From Bacillota bacterium (GTDB lineage: Bacteria > Bacillota > Clostridia > DSM-8532), in the NCBI GenBank assembly GCA_023415825.1, contig JAEZJF010000024.1:62001-126000 (forward strand): a stretch of 64,000 nt of DNA, given 5' to 3'. Shown here one piece after another: positions 35,178 to 44,264 of this stretch (positions are counted from its first letter, which is position 1; the number at the start of each line of letters is the position of its first letter). The notes under the pieces were generated by a model, which was not told the DNA's origin, ran no database searches, and saw nothing but the letters and a program-made list of their open reading frames with translations. The translations under genes and the position numbers were made by a program.

Positions 35178-38100
35178 CTACTTTATTGTGTCAAATACCC
35201 GGCTTACCTGCAATAAAAAGGCTTCAAGCCGGGATTCAATGAGCTGGGGAAAGGCGTTACCGTCCGTTTCAACAGAAAGGAACGGCAGGGACGGATGAGC
35301 CTCCATGACCCGCTCCACCAGTTCTTTTTCTCTGGCTACTCCGGGTTTTGTAGCTTCAAGCTTTTGTGTAACAAGGGCTTCGGAGATACGGGCCGGCATG
35401 CAGCCGAAGGGGCCAAGGGATATAACACCTTCCACATCCTCCACAATTTCTGATAATGCTGCACCAACGGTCAACACCGTCTCTCCTGTAAGGCGTGGAG
35501 AAACAAGTCCCCGGGCTGCCTCCACCAAGTGCTCAACATCATTGTCACTATCACGATAAAAACCGGATTTGGCCAGAATGGACTTGATTTCCTGCTCGTA
35601 GGGATCCTTCACCATGCAGGTCAGACGGTTTCTCACCCGATCAAAGTATTTTGATTTTGCCACCAGTCGGTTTTGCACAATATAGTCACAGTAGTGAATC
35701 CATTCACCAACCGGTGCGGTACGCACCCAGAAGCCTTTTTTACTGAGCCTTTCCACTAAAAATCTGCGGGAGAATTCATCCCGTCGCACATAAATTTCTC
35801 CGATGAGGGCTATGGAAGGAATATCACTGAGTTGGCCCTTTCGAGGAATAGTCGCCAGCTCCTTGGATGCCACAAGAATCTTTTTTCTTAAAACAGGCCA
35901 GGGATCGGTACCAATACTTGCTATAAGGGTCTCTGAAATTTTGATAAAGCTTTGTTCGGCTTCATCAGGTCTATTGGCCAAAGCCAAAATAGCGCTTTTT
36001 ATATCGTCCAGTACGTCGGAAAGAACAATAGATTGCCAGGCCCGGAGCGCGAATTTTACGCCAAAGCCCGCGTAGGAATTCTCAGAGGTCAGGGACAGCA
36101 TGGCAGCCTTATCAAGCTTCTGTTTAGCTACCAACTCCCGCATCATGACACTGTATTGTCCGAACCTGCAGGGGCCGGAGGTCTCGGGCATAAAATTGAC
36201 TAAAATATCTTCTCCGTTCCATTCCTCCTGGACATAGCGCATAAGGCTTCCAAAAGTCAGCACCAGAGGCAGGCATTCCTTGCAGGATGCATAGCTCCTG
36301 CCCAGAGCAAGCTCCTTCTCACCCGGCGGAGGAAGCGCCACCGTATGGGCACCCACATAGCTTAAGGTGGCGGCCAGCATTCTGGCCCCGATCTCGCCCA
36401 TGGAAGGTACCAAAACCTTGACTTTTGGATGGTTCAAAGGATACCTCTCTCCATTTGGAAGGACGACAAAGGCTTTATTGCCGCTGGTTTCCACCATGGC
36501 GGTTTCAAAAGGTCCACCGTTTTTAGAGGAAGGATCATGGCCTGTTCCAAGCTCAAGCCGCTCCATATCCCGGTATCGGCGGACAACATCCAGGAAGGCC
36601 TCAATGCGTGTATCCAGCCCGGCATCAGCAGTATGGGAATCCAGTTCAAGGGTCAAGGAAGGCTTTCTTCCCATGATTGTTCTAAAATAGCTTAACAGAA
36701 ACGAATCAGGACCACAGCTGAAATTGGTCACATAAGCACCAAAGAGCTTTTCATGACGGGCTACAAACCGCGCTGCTTTCATAATCCATTGACCCGATGC
36801 CCAGTACATATTGTCGTGAGTGCTTTCATCATTGAGGGGCAAAAAATCCTGTGGAATGACCCGATAGCCTCTTGTGGCAAATTTTTTGGGGATGCCCATG
36901 TTTCCCAGGCTTGAAAAGGCATTATAAGAACGCCCGAAAAGAACAACAGCAGTATCGGGAGACTTGTGTATATCCTCCAACACCTTTTTCCCTTCGTCCT
37001 GGAGAGCTCGATGGAAAGAATTTTGGGCCTCCATTCCTTTTTTAAAGGCCTGCCGGGCCTCATTTCCTGAATGCCCCAAGCCTTGAGCGATTTGAACGAA
37101 TACCGCCTCGACCTCATGGTAGCCCTGGGTCATATCCAATACTGGTTCCAGAACCAGAATGCCCTCAAGCTCAGGAAAGGCAGCCTTTAAAATATAGGGC
37201 TCAGCCTGAACAAAGGGACAGGCTACCCGTACATCATCGCCGCCGGGCACAGGAAGGGCTTTTACATGGGGCAGGAAAACAATATCCGGCTTCATGTCCA
37301 AGAGAGCTTTCAGAGTACCGTGGGCTTGCTCTACCGGCCAGCAGAAAGCCGACCCCTTGCGGGAACAACCCTCGCTGTCAACCTCGTTGGCGTGGACCAC
37401 TTCATAGCCAAGGCTTTGAAAGAAGCCTGCATAAAGCGGAAAAAGCGTGTTCACCATCAGAGATAGGTTCAATCCCACTTTCTTGCCACTCCTTTTAATC
37501 TCCTGGCTACCGGCAGAAATACTCGCAGGGCCATCTATGCTCTGAAAAAGCAGCCGCTCCCTTAGGGCTACCAGGTCCAGGGCCTCGATATCGGCTTCCT
37601 GCTTCCTTGTCAAAAGATTGTAGTACTTATTGCAGGCTCCTCCGAAGGGGTAAACCTTATTTCCTATTTGGATGCGGGAAATGGAGCATTTCCGGTCGCA
37701 TTTTTCTTTCCCTCCCTTACAAATAAAAGGCTCCTCATAATATACCTGACGTTCGGACAGCTCTTTTAGGTCAAATTCATGGGCTTCAATCTGGCCCAGC
37801 TCCAGCATGGACAGAGTTTCAAGGGCCACCCCGAAAGCGCCCATGAGTCCTGGCTCGGGAGGGACAATAATCTCCTTGTCGGTAAGGCTGGCCATAGCTA
37901 CCGGAACAGCCTTGTTGTAGCATACGCCTCCCTGCATGAAGACCTTCCGCCCCACAGCCCGGTTTCCCTTGACACGGTTAAGATAATTCAGGCATATGGA
38001 ATAGACAAGCCCCGCTGCAATATCAGGTTTTGAAAGGCCATTTTGAATGGCCGTTTTAATATCGCTTCCGATAAAGGCTGCGCACTGATCATTGAAATTT

Positions 38101-39503
38101 GGGGGTTCCTGGCCCTTAATGGCCATTTCACCAATGTCCTCAACCCTCAGGCTTAAGGATTCAAGGGCCGATTCCTCCAAAAATGAGCCCGTTCCAGCCG
38201 AACAAGCCTCATTCATGGCATAATCGGAAGCCACACCATTGGTCAGGTAGGTATACTTGGCATCCTGGCCCCCGATTTCGAACAGCGTGTCGACCTGAGG
38301 ATCAAAATGAGCTGCAGCCCGTGCATGGGCTATAATCTCGTTGATGATAGCAGGAGTTAAGGCATGGAGCCCTGCAATCTGGCGACCTGAGCCTGTAGCC
38401 CCTAAGCCGATAATAGTAACCGGTACTTTTAACTGGGAGGCTATTTCGCTGTAACAAAGACGTGACGCACCGACAGGATCACCATTGGTCCGAAGATAGA
38501 CCCCGGCCAGTATGGCCTGATCGCTGGTGCGCATCAGTACAGCCTTCGTAGTGGTAGAGCCCACATCCAAGCCCAGGATACAGACATCACCAGGCTCTGC
38601 TCCCCCTCTCACCGATTCCATGAAGCGGACCTGCGACAGTGCAGAGGCAAGCGGTTTATGCTGCGGAAAGCCATGCTCGCCTCTCTTAAAGAGCTCGTCC
38701 CTGTTTATGGGTCTGGTTTCATGCTTTAAGGCCCACAAGGCCGCTCCCAGGGCTTCAAAGCAGTGGCTATAGGATGGAACCTTGATATCAAGGCCCGCCT
38801 CCTCCAAAAAACGCACCATAATCCGGTTCGATGAGCTTCCACCCACCAGAAGCACCTTGCCCTTGGCCTGGTTTTTCATAAGCTCCACAATTTTCCCGGC
38901 CATCATTTTGCAGAGACCGGCTACTACATTGGACTTGGCTGCACCCTTGTTGAGGGCGTGGGTACAATCGCTCTTACAAAAGACACTGCAGCGTCCCGCC
39001 ACCTTATAGGGGTTGTCCGAATCGGCAATCTCCATAGCTTCCTCTATAGGCAGATCCATTCGCTTAAGCTGCTGAAGGAAGAATTCCCCGGTTCCCGAGG
39101 CGCATTTGTTGCCGCTTCTTACTTCAACAATTCGTCCATGGGCATCCAGCCTGTAAACCATAAAGGTTTCGCCACCAGCGCTCACCAGGTATTCTGCCGT
39201 TGACTGGGATAGCTCCCCGGAGTCAGAGAGAGTGTTCTCTTGGCTCCAGGCATAAGCTTCTTCAAGCGCCTCGGGTTCGGAAAGGGTGGAAGCATTAAGA
39301 AGATGCCTGAGCTTGCGCCCCGTAATGGCAATACGGTCGACACGACTTATTTGGTCATCATCTAAAAGGCTTAAAAGAACAGCTCGGGGATTTCCCTCAT
39401 GGGAAACGGATTCGGCTTGTTCTACATAAATTTTCTCAGCGGATAAGTTCGCAATTACATATGATATGGTGGATGCACCAATACAGATACCTAAGGTTTT
39501 CAT
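35178..39503 (-). CDS. Giant acyl-CoA-dehydratase activase-related protein (two BadF ATPase domains, DUF2229)
   Basis: This is a 1441-residue protein. The first ASKHA/BadF ATPase domain (about 1-265) has cysteines in NKCASGTGEFF and GRCSVFCKSDC. The second (about 310-570) starts ILGLDVGSTTTKAV and has NEACSAGTGSF and DQCAAFIGSD. In dehydratase activators such cysteines hold a subunit-bridging [4Fe-4S] cluster. The rest (about 660-1441) is a Cys-containing DUF2229/dehydratase-subunit-like region. Known HgdC activators inject electrons into 2-hydroxyacyl-CoA dehydratases at the cost of ATP. The long fused form is widespread in anaerobes but its client is not established. It lies between mbl and flhO, with a terminator before it. 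Confidence 0.85.
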   Translation of the reverse strand: MKTLGICIGASTISYVIANLSAEKIYVEQAESVSHEGNPRAVLLSLLDDDQISRVDRIAITGRKLRHLLNASTLSEPEALEEAYAWSQENTLSDSGELSQSTAEYLVSAGGETFMVYRLDAHGRIVEVRSGNKCASGTGEFFLQQLKRMDLPIEEAMEIADSDNPYKVAGRCSVFCKSDCTHALNKGAAKSNVVAGLCKMMAGKIVELMKNQAKGKVLLVGGSSSNRIMVRFLEEAGLDIKVPSYSHCFEALGAALWALKHETRPINRDELFKRGEHGFPQHKPLASALSQVRFMESVRGGAEPGDVCILGLDVGSTTTKAVLMRTSDQAILAGVYLRTNGDPVGASRLCYSEIASQLKVPVTIIGLGATGSGRQIAGLHALTPAIINEIIAHARAAAHFDPQVDTLFEIGGQDAKYTYLTNGVASDYAMNEACSAGTGSFLEESALESLSLRVEDIGEMAIKGQEPPNFNDQCAAFIGSDIKTAIQNGLSKPDIAAGLVYSICLNYLNRVKGNRAVGRKVFMQGGVCYNKAVPVAMASLTDKEIIVPPEPGLMGAFGVALETLSMLELGQIEAHEFDLKELSERQVYYEEPFICKGGKEKCDRKCSISRIQIGNKVYPFGGACNKYYNLLTRKQEADIEALDLVALRERLLFQSIDGPASISAGSQEIKRSGKKVGLNLSLMVNTLFPLYAGFFQSLGYEVVHANEVDSEGCSRKGSAFCWPVEQAHGTLKALLDMKPDIVFLPHVKALPVPGGDDVRVACPFVQAEPYILKAAFPELEGILVLEPVLDMTQGYHEVEAVFVQIAQGLGHSGNEARQAFKKGMEAQNSFHRALQDEGKKVLEDIHKSPDTAVVLFGRSYNAFSSLGNMGIPKKFATRGYRVIPQDFLPLNDESTHDNMYWASGQWIMKAARFVARHEKLFGAYVTNFSCGPDSFLLSYFRTIMGRKPSLTLELDSHTADAGLDTRIEAFLDVVRRYRDMERLELGTGHDPSSKNGGPFETAMVETSGNKAFVVLPNGERYPLNHPKVKVLVPSMGEIGARMLAATLSYVGAHTVALPPPGEKELALGRSYASCKECLPLVLTFGSLMRYVQEEWNGEDILVNFMPETSGPCRFGQYSVMMRELVAKQKLDKAAMLSLTSENSYAGFGVKFALRAWQSIVLSDVLDDIKSAILALANRPDEAEQSFIKISETLIASIGTDPWPVLRKKILVASKELATIPRKGQLSDIPSIALIGEIYVRRDEFSRRFLVERLSKKGFWVRTAPVGEWIHYCDYIVQNRLVAKSKYFDRVRNRLTCMVKDPYEQEIKSILAKSGFYRDSDNDVEHLVEAARGLVSPRLTGETVLTVGAALSEIVEDVEGVISLGPFGCMPARISEALVTQKLEATKPGVAREKELVERVMEAHPSLPFLSVETDGNAFPQLIESRLEAFLLQVSRVFDTIK

Positions 39504-39536
39504 ATTTACACTCCTGAACCTTGTTACTTCGTAATA

Positions 39537-39566
39537 ATGTATCCTTATCTTTCAGTTCGGATACAT
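39537..39566. promoter_or_regulatory. Inverted repeat upstream of the giant activase, possible operator
   Basis: ATGTATCC and GGATACAT are perfect 8-base arms 14 bases apart, 34 bases upstream of the activase start. The spacing is too wide for a compact terminator and there is no T-run, so an operator or leader structure is possible. This is inference only. Confidence 0.3.
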
Positions 39567-39575
39567 TGTTGAAAA

Positions 39576-39601
39576 AGCGCCTGCCTTCTCGGGCAGACGC
39601 T
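39576..39601 (-). terminator. Terminator of mbl
   Basis: On the minus strand AGCG-T-CTGCC pairs with GGCAG-G-CGCT and is followed by TTTTT. It lies 33 bases after the mbl stop and separates mbl from the activase. Confidence 0.75.
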
Positions 39602-39634
39602 TGGTTGTGCATTCATGTTGTTCTGTTATTAGTA

Positions 39635-40660
39635 TCAGTAGCTTGAACTTTCACTTAGACTGTTTCCTTTAAGAAGATCCAGATTATCCAGGGTCTTACC
39701 TGTGCCTATGGCAACACAGGATACGGCATCATCAGCAATAATAACGTTGATGCCTGTCTTTTGCTCCAAAAGCTTGTCTAGCCCATAGACAAGACTTCCG
39801 CCGCCCGTCATGACAATGCCTCTGTTGCTGATGTCTGAGGCAAGCTCCGGGGGCGTTCTTTCAAGAACTGAGTGCACAGCCTCAATAATGCTTGAAACCG
39901 GCTCTTCAAGAGCCTCCATGAGTTCTGTGGAACTGACATTGATGGTCTTGGGAAGGCCTGAGACCAGGTTCCTACCCCGAATATCCATGGTCACTTCCTC
40001 AGGTCTCGAGAAAACTGTTCCAATGTTTATTTTCAGCTCTTCTGCAGTTCTTTCGCCAATCATGATGTTATGCTTTTTGCGCATATAGCGTATGATAGCT
40101 TCATCAAACTTATCGCCTGCAACTTTTATGGAGGAGCTCACAACCGTTCCCCCTAAGGAGATAACTGCGATATCGGTGGTGCCCCCACCAACATCCACAA
40201 CCATGCTCCCGCAGGCCTTTGTAATGTCAATACCGGCTCCGATAGCCGCTGCAATAGGCTCCTCAATGAGATAGGTCTTTCGGGCGCCCGCCTGAACAGC
40301 CGCATCCTCGACTGCCCTTTTTTCCACTTCGGTAACACCGGAGGGGACACATATCATGACTCGGGGCTTGAAAAGCTTGAAAAAGCTTCTGGCGCAAACT
40401 TTATTGATGAAATGCTTAAGCATTTTTTCAGTGACATGATAATCAGAAATTACACCTTCACGCAAGGGGCGTATGGCTACAATATTTCCCGGTGTTCTTC
40501 CGAGCATTTTACGGGCTTCTTCCCCAACCGCCAGAATCCTGTCGGTATTCTTGTCAATGGCTACAACCGAGGGCTCCCTAAGCACTATGCCCTTTCCCTT
40601 GACATAAACCAATACCGATGCGGTTCCTAAATCTATTCCGATGTCCAATCCAAGACCCAA
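39635..40660 (-). CDS. mbl: MreB-like protein Mbl
   Basis: This is an actin-fold filament protein of about 341 residues. The start is probably TTG at 40660, ten bases after AAAAGGGG; a GTG at 40681 is in frame but has no site. The nucleotide motifs IGIDLGTASVLVYV, VVDVGGGTTDIAVI and MTGGGSLVYG are intact. It differs throughout from the mreB product at 26092-27111. Its position, directly after spoIIID and (after the intervening activase) before flhO-flhP, is that of B. subtilis mbl. It acts in side-wall growth. Confidence 0.92.
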   Translation of the reverse strand: MGLGLDIGIDLGTASVLVYVKGKGIVLREPSVVAIDKNTDRILAVGEEARKMLGRTPGNIVAIRPLREGVISDYHVTEKMLKHFINKVCARSFFKLFKPRVMICVPSGVTEVEKRAVEDAAVQAGARKTYLIEEPIAAAIGAGIDITKACGSMVVDVGGGTTDIAVISLGGTVVSSSIKVAGDKFDEAIIRYMRKKHNIMIGERTAEELKINIGTVFSRPEEVTMDIRGRNLVSGLPKTINVSSTELMEALEEPVSSIIEAVHSVLERTPPELASDISNRGIVMTGGGSLVYGLDKLLEQKTGINVIIADDAVSCVAIGTGKTLDNLDLLKGNSLSESSSY

Positions 40661-40806
40661 ATCTATACAACCCCTTTTCACTTCTTATTGTATACATTTT
40701 TAATATTAGCAATTTATTTCCCTTATATCAAGTAGCATACCTACAAATCCTGACAAAATAGGGCAGACCCGTCTCGACCCGTTACTTGCCTCGATCCGCA
40801 AATGCA

Positions 40807-40830
40807 AAAAGCCGGTTATTAACCGACTTT
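40807..40830 (-). terminator. Terminator overlapping the spoIIID stop codon
   Basis: On the minus strand AAAGTCGGT-TAATA-ACCGGCTTT is followed by TT. The first arm contains the last spoIIID codons and the loop holds the TAA stop. Confidence 0.65.
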
Positions 40831-41082
40831 TCTGCCATCTCTTCCATATTTCATCTTGGTTGCTTCGCCCCCGCGGATGTGACGTTCCGCTTTGTTTTCG
40901 TCCAGTATTCTCTTAACCTGCCCCGCCATAGACGGATCCAGCTTCGAAAGCCGCTCCGTCACATCTTTATGTACTGTAGATTTCGATATTCCGAAACTCT
41001 GTGCAGCTGCCCGGACTGTCGTCCTGTTCTCGATAATGAAGCTCCCAAGCTCCAAGGCGCGTTCCTCTATGTAATGTCTCAT
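40819..41082 (-). CDS. spoIIID: Sporulation transcription factor SpoIIID
   Basis: This is an 87-residue mother-cell DNA-binding protein. It begins MRHYIEERALELGSFI and contains the helix-turn-helix FGISKSTVHKDV, then a basic tail (about 60-87) that also contacts DNA in B. subtilis. SpoIIID activates and represses sigma-E and sigma-K genes in the mother cell. It lies just upstream of mbl, as in Bacillus. I did not find a convincing sigma-E promoter in the 108 bases upstream. Confidence 0.95.
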   Translation of the reverse strand: MRHYIEERALELGSFIIENRTTVRAAAQSFGISKSTVHKDVTERLSKLDPSMAGQVKRILDENKAERHIRGGEATKMKYGRDGRKVG

Positions 41083-41190
41083 GCGCCTGCCTCCCGCACA
41101 GCGCCTAAATCGGCTTGATGTCCCGATACTATCTATATGTGAAAAGGTGGGAGGCTATACCCGTTCTTAAAAGTTTTGTTTAAAGGGGAC

Positions 41191-42012
41191 TTAAAATACC
41201 GGAATAACGGAACCCTGGTACTTATCATTTATAAATTTCTTTACTTCCTCGGAGGTAATGACCTCTTTAAGAATTTTAATGGCTTCTCTGTTTTCGTCGC
41301 CTGCACGAACAACCACGATATTGGCAAAGGACTGTGCGGCAGCAGAATCCTTATCTTCGGCGATTAACGCGTCCTTAGCAACATTGAGGCCGGCCTGGAT
41401 GGCATAATTGCCATTGATAACGGCCAAGTTGACATCGGGTAAGGCTCTTGCTAATTGTGCAGCAGCCAGCTCCTCTATTTTAAGGTTTTTGGGATTTTCA
41501 ATTATATCCTTAGCAGTAGCATTGAGGCCCACGCCTTCCTTTACCTTAATCAGGCCTGCAGACTCCAAAAGGAGCAGGGCTCTTGCTTCATTTGTGGTGT
41601 CGTTGGGCACAGCAATGATATCCCCATCCTTGATATCGTCTAAGGACTTGGTCTTTCCCGGATAAAGGCCCAGTGGCTCGAAATGAACAGCGACGGCCGA
41701 GGTCAGGGTAGCCTTTTCCTTGCTGTTAAAATCGTTCAGGTAAGGTGTATGCTGAAAAAAGTTGGCATCCAGCTCTTTGTTTTTAAGTGCGGGATTGAGC
41801 TGTGCATAGTCTGCAAACTCCATAACCGTGAGCTCTATGCCCTTTTCCTTGAGAATTGGCACAATGTGATTCAGAATTTCGGCATGGGGCTCAGATGTAG
41901 CGCCAATGGTCAGCTTTTTCTCATTACGCGCTTGGCTGCCGCATCCTACAAGGGATACTGAAAGCACTAGAACGAGTACGAGGAACAATGAAAGTCGTCT
42001 GTTTTTTTTCAT
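41191..42012 (-). CDS. metQ: Methionine ABC transporter substrate-binding lipoprotein MetQ
   Basis: This is a 273-residue lipoprotein. The start ATG at 42012 follows AAGGAG at nine bases; a TTG two codons earlier is less likely. The lipobox LVGC puts the lipidated cysteine at residue 24. The NlpA/MetQ fold shows TIGATSEPHAEILNHI, DANFFQHTPYLNDF and AVPNDTTNEARAL. It captures methionine outside the membrane for MetNI. It is the last gene of metN-metI-metQ. Confidence 0.93.
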   Translation of the reverse strand: MKKNRRLSLFLVLVLVLSVSLVGCGSQARNEKKLTIGATSEPHAEILNHIVPILKEKGIELTVMEFADYAQLNPALKNKELDANFFQHTPYLNDFNSKEKATLTSAVAVHFEPLGLYPGKTKSLDDIKDGDIIAVPNDTTNEARALLLLESAGLIKVKEGVGLNATAKDIIENPKNLKIEELAAAQLARALPDVNLAVINGNYAIQAGLNVAKDALIAEDKDSAAAQSFANIVVVRAGDENREAIKILKEVITSEEVKKFINDKYQGSVIPVF

Positions 42013-42093
42013 GATCAATCTCTCCTTTTTTTGTGTAACTTTTGCTTCATTTATTAATATAAATAAATTTTTTGGTATCTCTGCTATCGTTCA

Positions 42094-42759
42094 TCACTTA
42101 TCTGATTTTTTATCAATTTTCCGTGCCAAAAAATTTCCGAAGCTTTGAACAACCTGTACAATGATGATAAGAAGGCCAATAGTCAAAACCATCATATCAT
42201 TCTGGTAGCGATGGTAGCCATATCGAATCGCCAGATCACCCAAACCGCCCCCTCCAACAGTACCGGCCATGGCAGAGTAGCCGATCAGCGTAATGGTCGT
42301 AATGGAGGCTCCAAGAATGAGTGAAGGAAGCGTCTCCGGCACCATTACCTTAGTAATAATCTGCATAGGACTTGCACCCATGGCGAGAGCGGCTTCAATA
42401 ATCCCCTTGTCAATTTCCTTTAGCGAGGATTCAACCATTCTAGCTACAAAGGGTATGGCACCTATCACCAACGGCACAATGGAAGCCGTAGCGCCAATAC
42501 TTGTTCCTACAACCCACCGCGTAAACGGGATTACAGCAATCAGCAGAATAATAAAGGGAATGGAACGTGTGAAATTGATAATGGCATCCAGGGTGCGATT
42601 AAGCTTAGAACTGGGCAGAATTCCGTGCTCCTCTGTGATCACTACCGCAATACCAAGAGGCAGGCCTAGCAAATAGGAGAAGGATACCGAGACCAGAACC
42701 ATATAAAGCGTGTCCAAAGTTCCTTTACCTAAAAGGTCAATATATTCTTGAATTTCCAT
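42094..42759 (-). CDS. metI: Methionine ABC transporter permease MetI
   Basis: This is a 221-residue membrane protein with about five helices and the EAA loop IEAALAMGASPMQIITKV that couples to the ATPase. It shares one base with the metN stop (TAATG), so the two are translationally coupled. The helices include SFSYLLGLPLGIAVV and IPFIILLIAVIPF. It forms the channel of the MetNIQ importer. Confidence 0.93.
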   Translation of the reverse strand: MEIQEYIDLLGKGTLDTLYMVLVSVSFSYLLGLPLGIAVVITEEHGILPSSKLNRTLDAIINFTRSIPFIILLIAVIPFTRWVVGTSIGATASIVPLVIGAIPFVARMVESSLKEIDKGIIEAALAMGASPMQIITKVMVPETLPSLILGASITTITLIGYSAMAGTVGGGGLGDLAIRYGYHRYQNDMMVLTIGLLIIIVQVVQSFGNFLARKIDKKSDK

Positions 42760-43772
42760 TAGCGCTTAACCTCCTCAACAATGATGTCCTGATCATAGAG
42801 GTACTTTAAAGCTTCATTCACTGTATCAGGATTTCCTGACAATTCTAAAAGCATTTCCCCGAAAACCGATTCTTTGACATGATCGATATTTCCAAACAGG
42901 ATATTGGCGTTAACCCGATATTGCATGATCATATTGGAGATAATAGGTCGAACCGTGGCCTCACCTCTGAATTTGATCCTTATCAGAACGGCATCAGGAA
43001 TGGCGCTGCCTATTTTCCTTGCGTCCAATTCCGGCTCAATGGAGTGGCCAAACAAATTCTTGGCTGCCTGACTTTTAGGATTGGCCAAGACTTCAAGGAC
43101 GGGGCCCGTCTCTACAATTCTTGTATTATCAATAACAGTGACCGTATCGCAAATTTCTTTAATAACACTCATCTGATGTGTTATAAGGACAATCGTAAGA
43201 CCTAATTCCCGGTTAATGTCCTTAAGCAAGGATAAAATGGATTGGGTGGTCATGGGGTCCAAGGCCGAAGTGGCTTCATCACACAAGAGTAACTTCGGAC
43301 GGTTGGCCAAGGCTCTGGCAATGGCCACTCTCTGCTTTTGTCCGCCACTGAGCTGGGCCGGATAGCTTTTGGCCTTATCCGTCAAGCCGACAAGCTCAAG
43401 AAGTTCCTTTACCCGCTCCCTTATTTCGTTCTTGGGTACCTTTGCTATTTCTAGTGGAAAGGCAATATTGTCTTCAACGTTACGTTGCATGAGAAGATTA
43501 AAATGCTGAAAAATCATGCCCAATGAACTGCGCAGCATTCTGAGGTCCGGCCCACTCAAGGCCGTGATATCCTGTCCGTCGATTTTAATGGTCCCGGATG
43601 TGGGCTTTTCCAGAAGATTCATGCAGCGAATAAGCGTACTTTTCCCTGCTCCGCTTAGGCCTATTATTCCGTAGATCTCGCCCTTGGTAATGCTTAAATT
43701 AACATCCTCAAGAGCCAGCACGTCACCGGCATCACTCTTATAAACCTTTTTCAATTTATTAATCTCTATCAT
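42759..43772 (-). CDS. metN: Methionine ABC transporter ATPase MetN
   Basis: This is a 337-residue ATPase. The start is set at ATG 43772, seven bases after AAGGAG; the in-frame extension to 43844 lacks a site. Walker A GLSGAGKST, signature LSGGQKQR and Walker B LLCDEATSALDP are intact. The C-terminal NIL domain (about 265-337, LIRIKFRGEATVRPIIS) binds methionine and gives feedback inhibition in the family. I saw no S-box, T-box or other known riboswitch consensus in the roughly 190 bases upstream. Confidence 0.95.
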   Translation of the reverse strand: MIEINKLKKVYKSDAGDVLALEDVNLSITKGEIYGIIGLSGAGKSTLIRCMNLLEKPTSGTIKIDGQDITALSGPDLRMLRSSLGMIFQHFNLLMQRNVEDNIAFPLEIAKVPKNEIRERVKELLELVGLTDKAKSYPAQLSGGQKQRVAIARALANRPKLLLCDEATSALDPMTTQSILSLLKDINRELGLTIVLITHQMSVIKEICDTVTVIDNTRIVETGPVLEVLANPKSQAAKNLFGHSIEPELDARKIGSAIPDAVLIRIKFRGEATVRPIISNMIMQYRVNANILFGNIDHVKESVFGEMLLELSGNPDTVNEALKYLYDQDIIVEEVKR

Positions 43773-44026
43773 AGCCTGTCTCCTTGTAAGTGTAAGAGAT
43801 ATTTCACAAAATCTATAATAGCAGATATTTAGAATGTTAAACAATACCTAGTATTCATATATGTTTTATTATAATGATGTTTTATATGATTTTAATGCTT
43901 GATAACAAGGATGTCAATACTTTTCTTAAAAGAACCGTAAGTCCGTAAGTCTCGAGAAAAGGAACCTTGAGATGTGTGGTAAAATGTTACTGTAGACCAG
44001 AATTTATTCGGAGATGTATTGTAGAA

Positions 44027-44164
44027 ATGATGAATGATATTATCCAAAGTACAATCAACAACTTAAATAGAAACAATATGGCTGGATATTATGCAAATTC
44101 CATTGCTCAGCTACACAAAACCATTCGGACTCTGATTAAAAAGGGCGATTACGGGACAATTTGA
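44027..44164 (+). pseudogene. Truncated LUD-domain (lactate-utilisation) protein fragment
   Basis: The 45 codons from the ATG pair at 44027 read like the conserved N-terminus of LUD-domain (DUF162) proteins: INNLNRNNMAGYYANS, then LHKTIRTLIKKGDY. In full-length members, KEGDTVAVGGS and about 150 more residues follow this point. Here the frame ends after KKGDYGTI with a TGA, and a terminator follows 49 bases later. It is therefore probably a remnant. It is also possible that it is a small real protein. No partner genes (lutA, lutB) are nearby. Confidence 0.4.
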
Positions 44165-44212
44165 AAAGAATAGAATCAAGGTTATCTTTATTGAAGGAAA
44201 TTATGGTTTCTA

Positions 44213-44252
44213 AAAATCCCCAAAACACTTTTGATGGTGTTTTGGGGATTTT
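44213..44252. terminator. Strong bidirectional terminator between LUD remnant and chemoreceptor
   Basis: A perfect 16-bp stem (AAAATCCCCAAAACAC and its complement, loop TTTTGATG) starts with A-rich and ends with T-rich sequence. It can stop both the minus-strand chemoreceptor transcript and plus-strand transcripts from the remnant. Confidence 0.9.
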
Positions 44253-44264
44253 AAGCTTCATAGC

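Noticed and set aside
43773..43966. SAM (S-box) or T-box riboswitch upstream of metN
   Set aside because: Methionine transport operons often have one. I looked for the S-box core and the T-box consensus in this A+T-rich leader and saw neither.
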